This document shows, piece after piece, positions 52,164 to 61,261 of a stretch of 64,000 nt of DNA. Within the stretch, counting starts at the first letter, position 1, and every line of letters starts with the position of its first letter. The position numbers were made by a program, and so were the translations under genes. Location: assembly GCA_035471785.1 (NCBI GenBank), contig DATIPQ010000077.1:1-64000 (forward strand), given 5' to 3'. The notes under the pieces are model-generated. The model did no database searches, was not told the origin of the DNA, and worked only from the letters and a program-made list of their open reading frames with translations. Origin of the DNA: Acidobacteriota bacterium (GTDB taxonomy: Bacteria > Acidobacteriota > UBA6911 > RPQK01 > DATIPO01).

Positions 52164-52241
52164 TCAGCCGAGCAGCAGATAGAATCCGACCACGACGCAC
52201 ACGATCAGGGCGGCCTTGTGACTAAAAGTACTCTTAATCAT
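52164..52241 (-). CDS. 25-residue single-helix membrane peptide
   Basis: Reads MIKSTFSHKAALIVCVVVG then FYLLLG and stops. A GGGAGG site lies seven bases upstream of the ATG. One hydrophobic helix occupies most of the length after a short basic start. The sequence resembles the beginning of DUF2933 proteins, which end in a conserved tail absent here. It lies 119 bases upstream of the S8 protease start on the same strand and is probably transcribed with it. It may be a short membrane regulator or export aid. Function is unknown. Confidence 0.55.
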   Translation of the reverse strand: MIKSTFSHKAALIVCVVVGFYLLLG

Positions 52242-53040
52242 TGTTTTTCCTCCCTCATAGTGAAGTTTGTTGCCCAACAAAATCCTGCAATCAACGGTTG
52301 ACGCCTCCTCGCCGTTTTTGGATGTGCCGTCGCTTGCCTATCTCCCGGTCAACCCAGCATCAGCCGAGTGCCGGGACGACCGGTCTCTTGGCAAAGCACG
52401 ACCGTCAGCAATAGCCGCCAAATTTCCAATTTTCGAAGAAGTGCCAGTTTTCCTTGCACCGCAACGCGACTCAGATTCCGGGTCGACCGCCAGGAATCAA
52501 GATCTGGTCCTGGCGGACTCTGTGAGTCTGAGTTCGGTGCCCGTCAAGTAGGGAGAAGCCAACTGGGGAAAATGCTGAGGCATGCCATGTGAAGCGCACA
52601 AAGCATGTCAACAGAAGTCCACAGAGTTCATCTTCTGCCTACAATCAACTTTGCGCTTCGCTCCGATCCGGCATGGAGGGTGATCATTCGCGAAACGTGT
52701 GCCCAAATTGTCAGGTACGTGCCGGGAGGTTGGCATGGGAGAGTTCCCGGCTCGCCCATGAGATCCATTGTACATCAGGCGCCCAGCGAATGCAACCGCA
52801 AACACGATATGCATTAGCCGCAATTAAGTGGCTTTCTGGATTCCTGATTGTCATAGATCTCGTGCCCAGCAGACGGATTATCCCCGTCCGCTGGTGCGGA
52901 TGGTATCACAAAACCAACGCTGAGTGGAAAAAATTTTAATATTGACAACCTGAGCCGTGCCGTCCCCCCCAGGCAAGGGCCGCCCTGGGTTACAATTCCT
53001 GCCATCAGAACCTGGCAAGACGAGGCTTGAGGACCTAACC
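52242..53040. other. Intergenic spacer with no convincing gene
   Basis: This 800-bp stretch is visibly less GC-rich than its surroundings. Short frames of 60-116 codons occur on both strands, but none has a recognised family, a ribosome binding site or normal coding character. A palindrome TTTGTTG-CC-CAACAAA stands at 52266-52281 just upstream of the 25-residue peptide and could be an operator. A TACAAT at 52991-52996 may be part of the FG-GAP gene promoter. A GAGG site lies before the ATG at 53041. Confidence 0.5.
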
Positions 53041-54825
53041 ATGACCTATCGCATTCTCACCCGGGGGCGGCTCCTTTTTCCCTTAATGCTTCTCCTCTGC
53101 TCCCTGGCTGCGCTGGTGGGACAGAACCCGGTCCATCAACTCGACTTGGCCCGGCTCCCCACCGAGATCGGCTTGCTGACCCGCATCTCGGGCGTGGCAG
53201 GAAACTCCCGAGTCGGCATCTTCGGCGTCCCGGTGGCGGGCGGAGAGGACCTGGACGGCGACGGCCACAACGACCTCGCCCTCGCTTACATGACGGCGGG
53301 CCCCCTGCAGCGTTTCGGAGCCGGTGAAGTCTACCTGATCTTCGGCAGCGGATCGCTGGGTCAGGACATGGTGGCGATGCCCTCGCCTCGGATCCTCCGG
53401 ATCGCCGGACTCCAGCAAATGGCTCACTGCGGGGACTCCATCTGGATGGGGGATTTCAACGGCGACTCCAGGGGCGAATTGGTCATCGGCTGCCAGGACT
53501 TTTCGCCTTCCGGGCAGCGCCAGCAGGCCGGCGCCCTGGTACTTGTGCATGGCACTCCCCTCTTGCGCCAGATGGCCGTCGAGCAGCAGACGCTGGACCT
53601 GGCCGCCCCGCCAGGGGGAGTGGAAGTGTTACGTATCGAGGGCGCCCAAGCGGCAGCCCGGCTGGGGATCTGGATGCGCAATGGAGACGTGGACGGAGAC
53701 GGCATCGACGACCTTGTTGCGGGCGCCGACCGGGAAGATGACCGGCGGGGCGCCGTCTACGTGCTGCGGGGGGGGAGCCACCTGTCTTCGGGGGGCGTTC
53801 TCGACATCTTTCCGCCTCCCCAGCGTCTCCAGGGCCATGTGGCCCGCATCCATGTCGACGGACTGCCCGCCGGAGCCCATTTCGGGGCCACTTGCCAGAG
53901 CGGCGATCTGGACGGCAACGGCCGCGCCGAAGTGCTGGCGGCGGCCACCCTCAACCGGGCTGGAGCCTCCCTGAGCGGGGCCGGTCTGGGGCAGGGCGGA
54001 GTCCTGGGGGGTGCTAGCTACATCGTGTGGGACGAGTCCTTCCCTGCCGGCTTGTGGCCCGACGACTATTCTTTCGCCCTGGAGGAGGCTCCTGGACCTG
54101 TCTCCGTTCTCAACGGCGAGGGGGTCGGCGTCAGCTTCGGAGAGGAGCTGCTGGCAGGCGCCGACCTGGACGGAGACGGCGCGCCCGACCTGTACGTGGG
54201 CGATCTGGCGGCGATCGGCTTCACGGGGGAGGGCTGGGTCTTCTTTGATGCCGCCTCCCTGAAAGGACGCCAAATCGCCCTCAACGCAATGCCCCCGGAC
54301 ATCCGCTTGAGCCGCATCATCGGTCCTGAAGGAGGCGCCCTGGGATCCGACACGGCAGCCTTGGGCGACTTCGACGGAGACGGCTGGCAAGACCTGCTGA
54401 TCGGGGCTCCCACCGCCTCGGTGCACATCGACGGAGAGGAGCGCAACTCGGCCGGCAAGGTCCACATCTTCTACGGACAGGCGGGCGCCTGGCCGTCCTT
54501 CATCGACACCAGTCCCGAGGGACTGGCCCAGCTCGAAGGCCTGCGCGTAACCGAGGTCCTGGGCGCCTCCGGAAGTGCTGCGGGAGACCGGGGAGACACT
54601 CTCTGCTACAGCGCTGCCGCCGGCGACATGGACGGGGACGGACTGCCCGAGGCACTCATCAATGAAATGGTCGGAAACGGCCCCGGCCCTGCCGACATCG
54701 ATATCGGCAACATCATCGTGCTGGGCTGGAGGACTCTGGCTCCGCTTCTTACATCTCAGGCGCCGCCGACCCGCCCGGTGCGCAACTTGCCGCCCCGCCC
54801 GCCGCGTCCCTCTCCTCCGCGCTGA
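53041..54825 (+). CDS. Secreted FG-GAP seven-bladed propeller protein
   Basis: A 594-residue exported protein. The signal peptide (about 1-27, ending LVGQ) is followed by seven calcium-binding FG-GAP units recognised by DLDGDGHNDLALA, DFNGDSRGELVIG, DVDGDGIDDLVAG, DLDGNGRAEVLAA, DLDGDGAPDLYVG, DFDGDGWQDLLIG and DMDGDGLPEALIN. Seven units would close one integrin-alpha-like beta-propeller. The C-terminus ends in a proline-rich tail (PPRPPRPSPPR). The frame is open from 52957. ATG 53041 is chosen for the signal peptide and GAGG site. The role may be surface binding; no partner gene is adjacent. Confidence 0.87.
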   Translation: MTYRILTRGRLLFPLMLLLCSLAALVGQNPVHQLDLARLPTEIGLLTRISGVAGNSRVGIFGVPVAGGEDLDGDGHNDLALAYMTAGPLQRFGAGEVYLIFGSGSLGQDMVAMPSPRILRIAGLQQMAHCGDSIWMGDFNGDSRGELVIGCQDFSPSGQRQQAGALVLVHGTPLLRQMAVEQQTLDLAAPPGGVEVLRIEGAQAAARLGIWMRNGDVDGDGIDDLVAGADREDDRRGAVYVLRGGSHLSSGGVLDIFPPPQRLQGHVARIHVDGLPAGAHFGATCQSGDLDGNGRAEVLAAATLNRAGASLSGAGLGQGGVLGGASYIVWDESFPAGLWPDDYSFALEEAPGPVSVLNGEGVGVSFGEELLAGADLDGDGAPDLYVGDLAAIGFTGEGWVFFDAASLKGRQIALNAMPPDIRLSRIIGPEGGALGSDTAALGDFDGDGWQDLLIGAPTASVHIDGEERNSAGKVHIFYGQAGAWPSFIDTSPEGLAQLEGLRVTEVLGASGSAAGDRGDTLCYSAAAGDMDGDGLPEALINEMVGNGPGPADIDIGNIIVLGWRTLAPLLTSQAPPTRPVRNLPPRPPRPSPPR

Positions 54826-54826
54826 A

Positions 54827-55306
54827 TCAATCCTCGGCAGGAGCGTTGGGCAGCAACAGCCTGAGCAGGAAAAGCAGCAGGCATCCGGAAGCCAAAGCGA
54901 AGATCGTGCCGAAGCCCAGTACGAAGGTGAGCTGGCCGTAAAGATGGGTCCAATGCTCCCCGCCGCCGGGCGGAATCGTGTAGCTGGGATGGGTGTAGAC
55001 GGTTCCCACGCCGGTTACCATGGTAAAGATTATGGCCAGGGCGATCTGAAGCTGGGACCAGGCGTTGAGCAGAAAAGCCACGACTACGATGTTGCTGTAG
55101 GATCCCCACTCGCTCACGTGAATCTGAACCACCGCCAGCACGGTGCAGACTTCCACCGCCACCGAGAGACTGATGACTTCGACCCAGTTCAAGGGCAGTC
55201 CGGCGGCATAGGCGAGCATGCGCAACAGCCAGACCAGGGTGAGGATGCCCAGGTAGGGGCCGGCCAGGCGCACGTGTTGGGTGAAAGTCTTAGCGTTGAT
55301 TCTCAT
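54827..55306 (-). CDS. Conserved membrane protein of unknown function
   Basis: A 159-residue protein with four hydrophobic segments (about 18-38, 43-62, 75-100 and 125-150) and a short loop with HPSYTIPPGGGEHW. No family is recognised. Its start overlaps the end of the RsbU-like gene by 17 bases, so it is co-expressed with that phosphatase. Confidence 0.68.
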   Translation of the reverse strand: MRINAKTFTQHVRLAGPYLGILTLVWLLRMLAYAAGLPLNWVEVISLSVAVEVCTVLAVVQIHVSEWGSYSNIVVVAFLLNAWSQLQIALAIIFTMVTGVGTVYTHPSYTIPPGGGEHWTHLYGQLTFVLGFGTIFALASGCLLLFLLRLLLPNAPAED

Positions 55307-56270
55307 GAAGCACCCTCTCCCCCCTGGACTGACCCGTCTCTTCTTCCGTGGGTGAGACCGCCACGGCCGAAACCGCCAGCAAAGTCATGTCGTCGTGCTG
55401 ATCGTCCTCCGCGAAGCGCCGCACCTCGCTCAATATCCGCTCAATGACCTGGACCGGATCCCTTGAGCCGGCCTGACCTACCGCCTGACGGATGCGTGCA
55501 GTCCCGAACTCCTCCCGGCTGAAGCCGGCCTCGCTGACCCCGTCGGAGTAAACCAGCAGCAGGTCTCCGCGCTGCAGCTCCACGCTGCCGGTGTTGTAGC
55601 GGCTCTCAGGAAAGATCCCCAGCGGCAACCCTCCCTCACACAATCGCTTGACTTTATCTCCGCTGAAGAGCATGGGGCGGTTGTGTCCGGCGTTGACGTA
55701 ATGGAGACGGCGCCCGACCGGATCCCACTCGGCGTAGAAGAAGGTGGCGAAACTGGCCGGTGGAGACACTTCCCAAAAGTGGTTGTTGAGGCGCCAGCAA
55801 AGTTCGTCGGGCCGTTCGCCGTTACGCGCCTCCCGGCGCAGCAGGGCTTGCAGGTTGGCCATCAGGATGGCGGCTGATACTCCCTTGCCGCTGATGTCGG
55901 CCAAGGCGAAGACTTGCCTTCCGTCGGGCAATTCGAGCACGTCGAAATAGTCCCCGCTGATGAACTGGGCGGGAATGCATACGCCGTGAAAGGCCAGTCC
56001 CCGCCCCTGGGGATAGGTCTTGGGGAAGAGCGCCTTCTGCACCTCGCGGGCGAAGTTCAATTCGGCTTCCTTGCGGGCTAGTTGCAGGCGGGAATCGCGC
56101 AGATCGCGGCGCACCCTGGCCAGCAACAGCACCAGCAGCGCTCCCCCGGTTACTGCGGCGAAGGTGAGAGCTTGTCCGGCCACTGCCGACCCGACCCAAA
56201 GATCGCGTCCCAGGTAGGTGAGTACCGCCGCCGTCAGCAGAAAGGGCAGAATGAGCAGTTCGTCTCGCAC
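55290..56270 (-). CDS. RsbU/SpoIIE-type PP2C serine phosphatase
   Basis: A 326-residue protein with two N-terminal membrane helices (about 5-25 and 35-52). A short helical linker follows (REVQKALFPKTYP), then the PP2C domain. Metal sites appear in GDYFDV, ADISGKGVSA, YSDGVSEA and DDQHDDMTL. Such enzymes dephosphorylate anti-anti-sigma proteins in partner-switching cascades. The start is GTG at 56270. The membrane-protein gene overlaps its end by 17 bases, and no anti-sigma gene is nearby. Confidence 0.85.
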   Translation of the reverse strand: MRDELLILPFLLTAAVLTYLGRDLWVGSAVAGQALTFAAVTGGALLVLLLARVRRDLRDSRLQLARKEAELNFAREVQKALFPKTYPQGRGLAFHGVCIPAQFISGDYFDVLELPDGRQVFALADISGKGVSAAILMANLQALLRREARNGERPDELCWRLNNHFWEVSPPASFATFFYAEWDPVGRRLHYVNAGHNRPMLFSGDKVKRLCEGGLPLGIFPESRYNTGSVELQRGDLLLVYSDGVSEAGFSREEFGTARIRQAVGQAGSRDPVQVIERILSEVRRFAEDDQHDDMTLLAVSAVAVSPTEEETGQSRGERVLHENQR

Positions 56271-56279
56271 TCAGCCGTC

Positions 56280-56308
56280 ATTATAGACTGGGTCGGCTCC
56301 TTGGAAAG
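56280..56308 (-). promoter_or_regulatory. Possible promoter of the RsbU-like gene
   Basis: A perfect TATAAT (56285-56280 on the minus strand) with a weak -35 near 56303-56308. The start would fall about three to four bases before the GTG at 56270, giving an almost leaderless mRNA. Confidence 0.4.
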
Positions 56309-56378
56309 TCCGGCCGGCGGCTCATCTTTCCTGCCGGGCCGTCGCCTTCCCGGGCCAAAGCGGTTAGACTGTAGGCCC

Positions 56379-58157
56379 ATGCGGGATCTGCGGAGGCTTT
56401 TTCCTTATATTCGTCCTTATCTGCCTCTGCTCTTGCTGTCGCTTCTGCTGCTGGTCATCAGCGCCTTGCTGGAAGGGTTGATCGTGGCCATGCTGGAGCC
56501 CATCTTCAACTACTGGCAGGGAGCGCCGCAGGGAATGGCGCAGGGTTCCTTCTCGTCCATCAACCGCTGGCTGGGCATCGAGGACAACGCCTTCACCCGC
56601 ATTCCGCTCCTCTTGATCCTCTTTGCCCTTTTCAAGGGTGTCTTCCTTTATGCCTCCGAAGTCTCGATGAGCTACGTGGGACAAAAGATCGTAGCCACTC
56701 TGCGCAGCCGCCTGCACCAGCGTCTGCTGCGCCAGTCGATGGCCTTTTACGTCCGTCAGGCCAGCGGACAGATCATGGCCCGGGTCATCACCGACACCGA
56801 GCGGATTCAGGAAACGGTCAGCCGCACCCTGACCGACTTCGCCCGTCAGAGCATGCTTCTGCTGGTCTTTTTGGGCATTCTTCTTTATATCGATTGGGTG
56901 TTGACGCTGGCCATGTTCATTCTGGCTCCGCCGGTGCTGTGGATCACGCTGCTGATGGGCCGGCGCCTGCGGGGAGTGGCCCAGCGCAGCCAGCAAAACC
57001 TCTCCGACATTTCCCAAGCTCTTCAGGAGACCATCGCCGGACAACGCATCGTCAAAGCGTTCGCCATGGAAGACTATGAGCAGCGGCGCTTCGACGGCAT
57101 GTTGCGCAAGCTGGTCCGCAACAACATGGGCGTAGCCAAGATCAGCGCTCTCAGTTCGCCGCTGATGGAGCTGATCGGTTATCTGGCCTTCGCTCCGCTG
57201 CTGCTCTATGCGGGCTACGCCGTTTCGGCCCGCGACGGACTGACCATCGGCTCCTTGGCCGCTTTCATCGTGGCCCTTTTCCGCCTCTACGACCCCATCC
57301 GCAAGCTCTCCCGCATGCACCTCCACTTCCAACAGGCTTTCGCCTCTTCTTCGCGCGTCTTCGCCCTGCTCGACACCCCCATCGACGTCAAGGAGTCCGA
57401 GGGAGCCCGGCGGCTGCCCCCCATCGAGCGCTCCATCGTCTTCCGCCAGGTCTCACTTCGCTACAGCCAGACGGAGCGTCCGGCTTTGGACGGCATCGAC
57501 CTGGAGATCCCCAAAGGCCGAAGCGTGGCCTTGGTGGGCAGCAGCGGGGCCGGCAAGACCTCTTTGGCGGGGCTGATCGGGCGCTTTTACGATCCCACCT
57601 CGGGAGCGGTGCTGATCGACGGGCAGGACCTGCGGCAGGTCACCTTGGAATCGCTGCGCACCCAAGTGGCCATGGTGACTCAGGACACCTTTCTCTTCAA
57701 CGACAGCATCCGCAGCAACATCGCTTACGGACACCCCGAGCGTCCACTTCAGGAGGTGATGGAAGCGGCCCGCGCCGCCTACATTCACGATTTCATCGAA
57801 GAGCTCCCCCAAGGCTACGACACGGTCATCGGGGAGCAGGGGCAGCGCCTTTCAGGAGGGCAGCGTCAGCGTTTGGCCATCGCCCGTGCGGTCTTGAAGA
57901 AAGCTCCCATATTGATACTCGATGAAGCCACCTCTTCGCTGGACAGCGAGTCGGAACTGCTGATACAGAAAGCCCTGGAGCGTCTCATGCGCACTTCCAC
58001 GGCGGTGGTGATCGCCCACCGCCTCTCAACCGTGCGCAGCGCTGACGAGATCATCGTGATGGAGCGGGGCCGCATCCTGGAGCGGGGCGCTCACGACAAG
58101 CTCATGCAGGAAAGCGGCGCCTATCGCCGTCTTTACGAACTGCAGTTTGAAACCTAG
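56379..58157 (+). CDS. Lipid A flippase-like ABC exporter (MsbA family)
   Basis: A 592-residue half-transporter of the lipid-flippase type. Six membrane helices lie in about 15-315, and the ATPase domain in about 345-590 carries Walker A GSSGAGKTS, signature LSGGQRQRLAIARAV and ILDEATSSLD. In Gram-negative bacteria MsbA moves lipid A-core to the outer leaflet of the inner membrane. The neighbours yicC, gmk, rpoZ and coaBC form a typical housekeeping run. The frame is open from 56082, but ATG 56379 starts the first real residues (MRDLRRLFPYIRPYLPLL). Confidence 0.87.
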   Translation: MRDLRRLFPYIRPYLPLLLLSLLLLVISALLEGLIVAMLEPIFNYWQGAPQGMAQGSFSSINRWLGIEDNAFTRIPLLLILFALFKGVFLYASEVSMSYVGQKIVATLRSRLHQRLLRQSMAFYVRQASGQIMARVITDTERIQETVSRTLTDFARQSMLLLVFLGILLYIDWVLTLAMFILAPPVLWITLLMGRRLRGVAQRSQQNLSDISQALQETIAGQRIVKAFAMEDYEQRRFDGMLRKLVRNNMGVAKISALSSPLMELIGYLAFAPLLLYAGYAVSARDGLTIGSLAAFIVALFRLYDPIRKLSRMHLHFQQAFASSSRVFALLDTPIDVKESEGARRLPPIERSIVFRQVSLRYSQTERPALDGIDLEIPKGRSVALVGSSGAGKTSLAGLIGRFYDPTSGAVLIDGQDLRQVTLESLRTQVAMVTQDTFLFNDSIRSNIAYGHPERPLQEVMEAARAAYIHDFIEELPQGYDTVIGEQGQRLSGGQRQRLAIARAVLKKAPILILDEATSSLDSESELLIQKALERLMRTSTAVVIAHRLSTVRSADEIIVMERGRILERGAHDKLMQESGAYRRLYELQFET

Positions 58158-58174
58158 GAAGCGAGGAAGCAAGC

Positions 58175-59044
58175 ATGCGCAGCATGACCGGATATGGACA
58201 CGCCGTCCGCAGCGGGGGCGACCTGGAAATCGTGGTCGACATCAAGACCGTCAACGGACGTTTCCTGGACATCGCGCCACGACTTCCCAAAGAACTGGCC
58301 GGTCTGGAAAACGCCATCAAAAAAAGCGTTCAACCCGACCTGCGCAGAGGACGCGTGGAGATTTTTCTCAACGTCACCTCCAAGGCTCTCGACCAGTATC
58401 AATTGAACGAGCCGCTGGTAGAGAACTACCTGGCCATCGCCCGCCGGGCCGGGGCCCAGGGGGTGGAAGGGACTCTGCAACTGAGCACGCTGCTGGGCAT
58501 GCCCGGCGTGCTCATCTCCAGGGAACAAGACCTGGAGGAGCGGGAGCAGGAGGAGCGCATCGTCGAGGCCGTGCAGGAGGCTTTGCAGCAAGTGGTGGCC
58601 GAGAGGCAAAGCGAAGGGGAGACCCTCAAGCGAGACCTGCAGGAAAGGCTCCGGCGCATGAGCCGATGGGTCGACGACATCGAGAAGGAAAGCGAGGCCG
58701 TACGGGAGCACTATCGGCAAAAACTGACGGAAAGGGTGGAGCGCATGGCCCAGGACCAGCCCGTCGATCCCACACGCCTGGCCCAGGAGATCCTATACTA
58801 TTGTGAGAAGGCGGATATCTCGGAGGAGATCACCCGCCTGCGCCGCCATCTCGAACGCTTCGCTGAGCAAATCGAGGTGGAAGACGCCAGCATCGGCAAG
58901 AGTCTGGACTTTTTGTGCCAGGAGCTGAACCGGGAAAGCAATACGATTCTTTCAAAGTCGCAGGCAGCCAATCTGTCGGAGCTGGCGCTCGAGGCCAAGA
59001 CGGAAGTGGAGCGCATCAGGGAGCAGGTCCAGAATGTCGAGTGA
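58175..59044 (+). CDS. yicC: YicC/YloC-family endoribonuclease
   Basis: A 289-residue member of the YicC family, stress-linked ribonucleases in E. coli. The N-terminal domain begins RSMTGYGHAV and NGRFLDIAPRLPKEL. A coiled-coil middle follows. The C-terminus ends EITRLRRHLERFAEQIE, then SLDFLCQELNRESNTI and the usual tail with AKTEVERIREQVQNVE. GAGGAAG stands upstream of the ATG. gmk starts ten bases before its stop. The yicC-gmk-rpoZ order is common in bacteria. Confidence 0.93.
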   Translation: MRSMTGYGHAVRSGGDLEIVVDIKTVNGRFLDIAPRLPKELAGLENAIKKSVQPDLRRGRVEIFLNVTSKALDQYQLNEPLVENYLAIARRAGAQGVEGTLQLSTLLGMPGVLISREQDLEEREQEERIVEAVQEALQQVVAERQSEGETLKRDLQERLRRMSRWVDDIEKESEAVREHYRQKLTERVERMAQDQPVDPTRLAQEILYYCEKADISEEITRLRRHLERFAEQIEVEDASIGKSLDFLCQELNRESNTILSKSQAANLSELALEAKTEVERIREQVQNVE

Positions 59045-59678
59045 GAGCCAGCGCGGCACCCTTTTTGTCATCTCGGCGCCTTCGGGCGCCGGCAAGACCT
59101 CTCTGGCCACAGGATTGCTCGGCTCGGTGGCGGGGCTGGAGTTCTCGGTCAGCCATACCACCCGGGAGCCCCGCCAGGGCGAAGAGCACGGCGTTGACTA
59201 CTTTTTCGTCTCGCTGGACGAATTCGAGAGGATGATCGCTGAGCAAGCCTTCCTGGAGTTCGCCCGCGTCTACGGGAACCACTACTACGGCACCAGCCGC
59301 CAGTTCGTGCTTGCCAAGCTGGAGCGGGGACGCGACGTCCTGCTCGACATCGACGTGCAGGGCGCGCTCCAAGTCAAGCGGCAAATTCCTGAAGCAGTCT
59401 TGATTTTCGTCTTCCCGCCCTCCTTTGAGGTCCTGCGCGAGCGCTTGCGCAGACGCGGGCTGGACGGGAGCAACGAAATCGAACGCCGCCTTTCCCTTGC
59501 GGCCCAGGAGATCGTTCATCACGACCGCTACCAGTACCTCATCATCAACGACGATTTGGAAAAATCGCAGGATGAGTTAAGATCTATAGTTTTGGCGGTC
59601 CGCTGCGGATCGGCGCGTCGGCGCGAAGCCGCCGGCCGCATCTGCCGCACTTTTGAAGAAAAGACGGCCGCACGTTAA
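59034..59678 (+). CDS. gmk: Guanylate kinase
   Basis: Phosphorylates GMP to GDP. The 214 residues show the P-loop SAPSGAGKTSL, the GMP-binding SVSHTTREPR and YFFVSLDEF segments, and YGTSRQFV, with DIDVQGAL and the lid region after RERLRRRGLDG. It overlaps yicC by eleven bases and lies 16 bp upstream of rpoZ. Confidence 0.95.
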   Translation: MSSESQRGTLFVISAPSGAGKTSLATGLLGSVAGLEFSVSHTTREPRQGEEHGVDYFFVSLDEFERMIAEQAFLEFARVYGNHYYGTSRQFVLAKLERGRDVLLDIDVQGALQVKRQIPEAVLIFVFPPSFEVLRERLRRRGLDGSNEIERRLSLAAQEIVHHDRYQYLIINDDLEKSQDELRSIVLAVRCGSARRREAAGRICRTFEEKTAAR

Positions 59679-59694
59679 GACCCTGAGGAGAATC

Positions 59695-59970
59695 ATGCAA
59701 CAGATTCGGATGCCCGAAAGTTTCGACAGCAAGTTCCGCTTCATATTGGTGGCCGCCGCCCGGGCCAAGCAATTGCTCAACGGCGCCCCCAGCAAACTGG
59801 AGCCCGCCCAGTCGCGCGGACACAAACCGCATACCATCGCCATCAAGGAAGTGGCCCAGGAATTGATCGAGTTCGAAATTCTGGAGGACGATGAGGAAGC
59901 CGCGGTCGAAGAGGCGGTGGTGGAAGAGGCCGCTGAGGAGGCCGCCGAGGAGAGCGGCGAAAAAGAATGA
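59695..59970 (+). CDS. rpoZ: RNA polymerase omega subunit
   Basis: A 91-residue subunit that helps fold beta-prime. The core FRFILVAAARAKQLLNGAP and HKPHTIAIKEVAQELIEF segments match omega. The last 25 residues are almost all Glu and Ala, an acidic tail longer than usual. The frame is open from 59653. ATG 59695 is preferred because GAGGAG lies six bases upstream. It overlaps coaBC by four bases. Confidence 0.93.
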   Translation: MQQIRMPESFDSKFRFILVAAARAKQLLNGAPSKLEPAQSRGHKPHTIAIKEVAQELIEFEILEDDEEAAVEEAVVEEAAEEAAEESGEKE

Positions 59971-61184
59971 AGATCATCCTGGGCGTCACCGGCTGCATCG
60001 GGGCCTACAAGTCGGCCCTGATCCTGCGCCTTCTGCAGAAAGAGGGCGCGGAGATCTTTCCGGTGATGACCCGCTCTGCCCAGAAGTTCCTGGGCCCGCT
60101 GACGCTGGAGAAGCTTTCCGGGCACCGGGTGGCGGGCAGCTTGTGGGACGATTCTTCGGCCCACATCGAGCACATCGCCCTGGCCCGCCGCAGCGACCTG
60201 CTGCTGGTGGCTCCGGCCACCGCCAACAGCCTGGGCAAGTTCGCCCACGGCATCGCCGACGACTTTCTTTCCACCCTCTACCTTTCGACCCAGACGCCTG
60301 TGATTCTGGCGCCTGCCATGAACGTGGAGATGTGGAGGCACCCGGCCACCCGGCACAACCTGAGCGTCCTGCGGGAGCGGGGCGTGGAGATCATCGAGCC
60401 GGGATCAGGCTATCTGGCCTGCGGCGAAGTGGGAGAAGGGCGGCTGGCCGAACCTGAGGAAATCGTGCAAGCGGCGCTGAAGCGCCTGGGCGGCGACGGC
60501 TCGCTGAGGGGTAAGAAAGTGCTGGTCAGCGCCGGCCCTACGGTGGAAGACATCGACCCCGTGCGTTTCATCTCCAACAGGTCTTCGGGACGCATGGGCT
60601 ATGCCGTGGCTGGCGAGGCCGCCCGCCGCTCGGCTATTGTGACGCTGGTTTCAGGTCCCACCTCCTTGCCCCAACCCGAGGGGGTGGAGCGTATCGAAGT
60701 CCGTTCGGCCCGTGACATGGCCCATGCCATGGCTGCTCATTCGGGCCAAAGCGACTTTGTGGTGATGGCCGCCGCCGTGGCCGATTTCACTCCCGCCCAG
60801 CCCAGCCGCCAGAAAATCAAGAAGTCCTCGCAGCCAGATCAGAGCAGCCTGCAACTGAAGCGGACCAGCGACATATTGGCTTCCCTGGCCGACGCCAAGA
60901 GACCGGGCCAGGTGATGGTGGGTTTCGCCGCCGAGTCCGAGGACCTGGAAGAGGAGGCCCGGCGCAAGCTGCGCGAGAAGAACCTGGACTGGATCGTGGC
61001 CAACGACATCCTCTCCCAGGACGCGGGCTTCGCTTCCCCAGACAACCGGGCCCTGCTGCTGGGCGCCGACGGCTCGCTGACCCGCTGGGAGCTGATGAGC
61101 AAAGAAGAAATGGCACGGCGCCTATGGGATGCCGTGACCCAGCCGCGCCCCCAGGCTCAGCCCCAGGCCACAGCGCAGGGCTAG
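59967..61184 (+). CDS. coaBC: Bifunctional phosphopantothenoylcysteine decarboxylase/phosphopantothenate-cysteine ligase
   Basis: Makes 4'-phosphopantetheine for CoA in two steps. The 405-residue protein has the flavin decarboxylase domain (about 1-180; ILGVTGCIGAYKSA, the catalytic His in HIEHIALAR, APAMNVEMW, SGYLACGEVGEGRL with the active Cys). The CTP-dependent ligase domain follows (about 190-400; VSAGPTVEDIDPVRFISNRSSGRMGYA, then VGFAAESEDLEEEARRKLREKNLDWIVAND). It begins with ATGA overlapping the rpoZ stop and closes the rightward run. A two-hairpin element stands after its stop. Confidence 0.95.
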   Translation: MKIILGVTGCIGAYKSALILRLLQKEGAEIFPVMTRSAQKFLGPLTLEKLSGHRVAGSLWDDSSAHIEHIALARRSDLLLVAPATANSLGKFAHGIADDFLSTLYLSTQTPVILAPAMNVEMWRHPATRHNLSVLRERGVEIIEPGSGYLACGEVGEGRLAEPEEIVQAALKRLGGDGSLRGKKVLVSAGPTVEDIDPVRFISNRSSGRMGYAVAGEAARRSAIVTLVSGPTSLPQPEGVERIEVRSARDMAHAMAAHSGQSDFVVMAAAVADFTPAQPSRQKIKKSSQPDQSSLQLKRTSDILASLADAKRPGQVMVGFAAESEDLEEEARRKLREKNLDWIVANDILSQDAGFASPDNRALLLGADGSLTRWELMSKEEMARRLWDAVTQPRPQAQPQATAQG

Positions 61185-61261
61185 TGCAGTGCGTCAGAAG
61201 TTTTGAGCCACCCTGTCGCGTTATTCCACGCTTTCAGCATTCGGACCCCTGCCGTCTTAAA

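Noticed and set aside
52589-52939. A 116-codon forward frame in the spacer before the FG-GAP gene
   Set aside because: No ribosome binding site, no known family and unlike codon use; spacer DNA is more likely.
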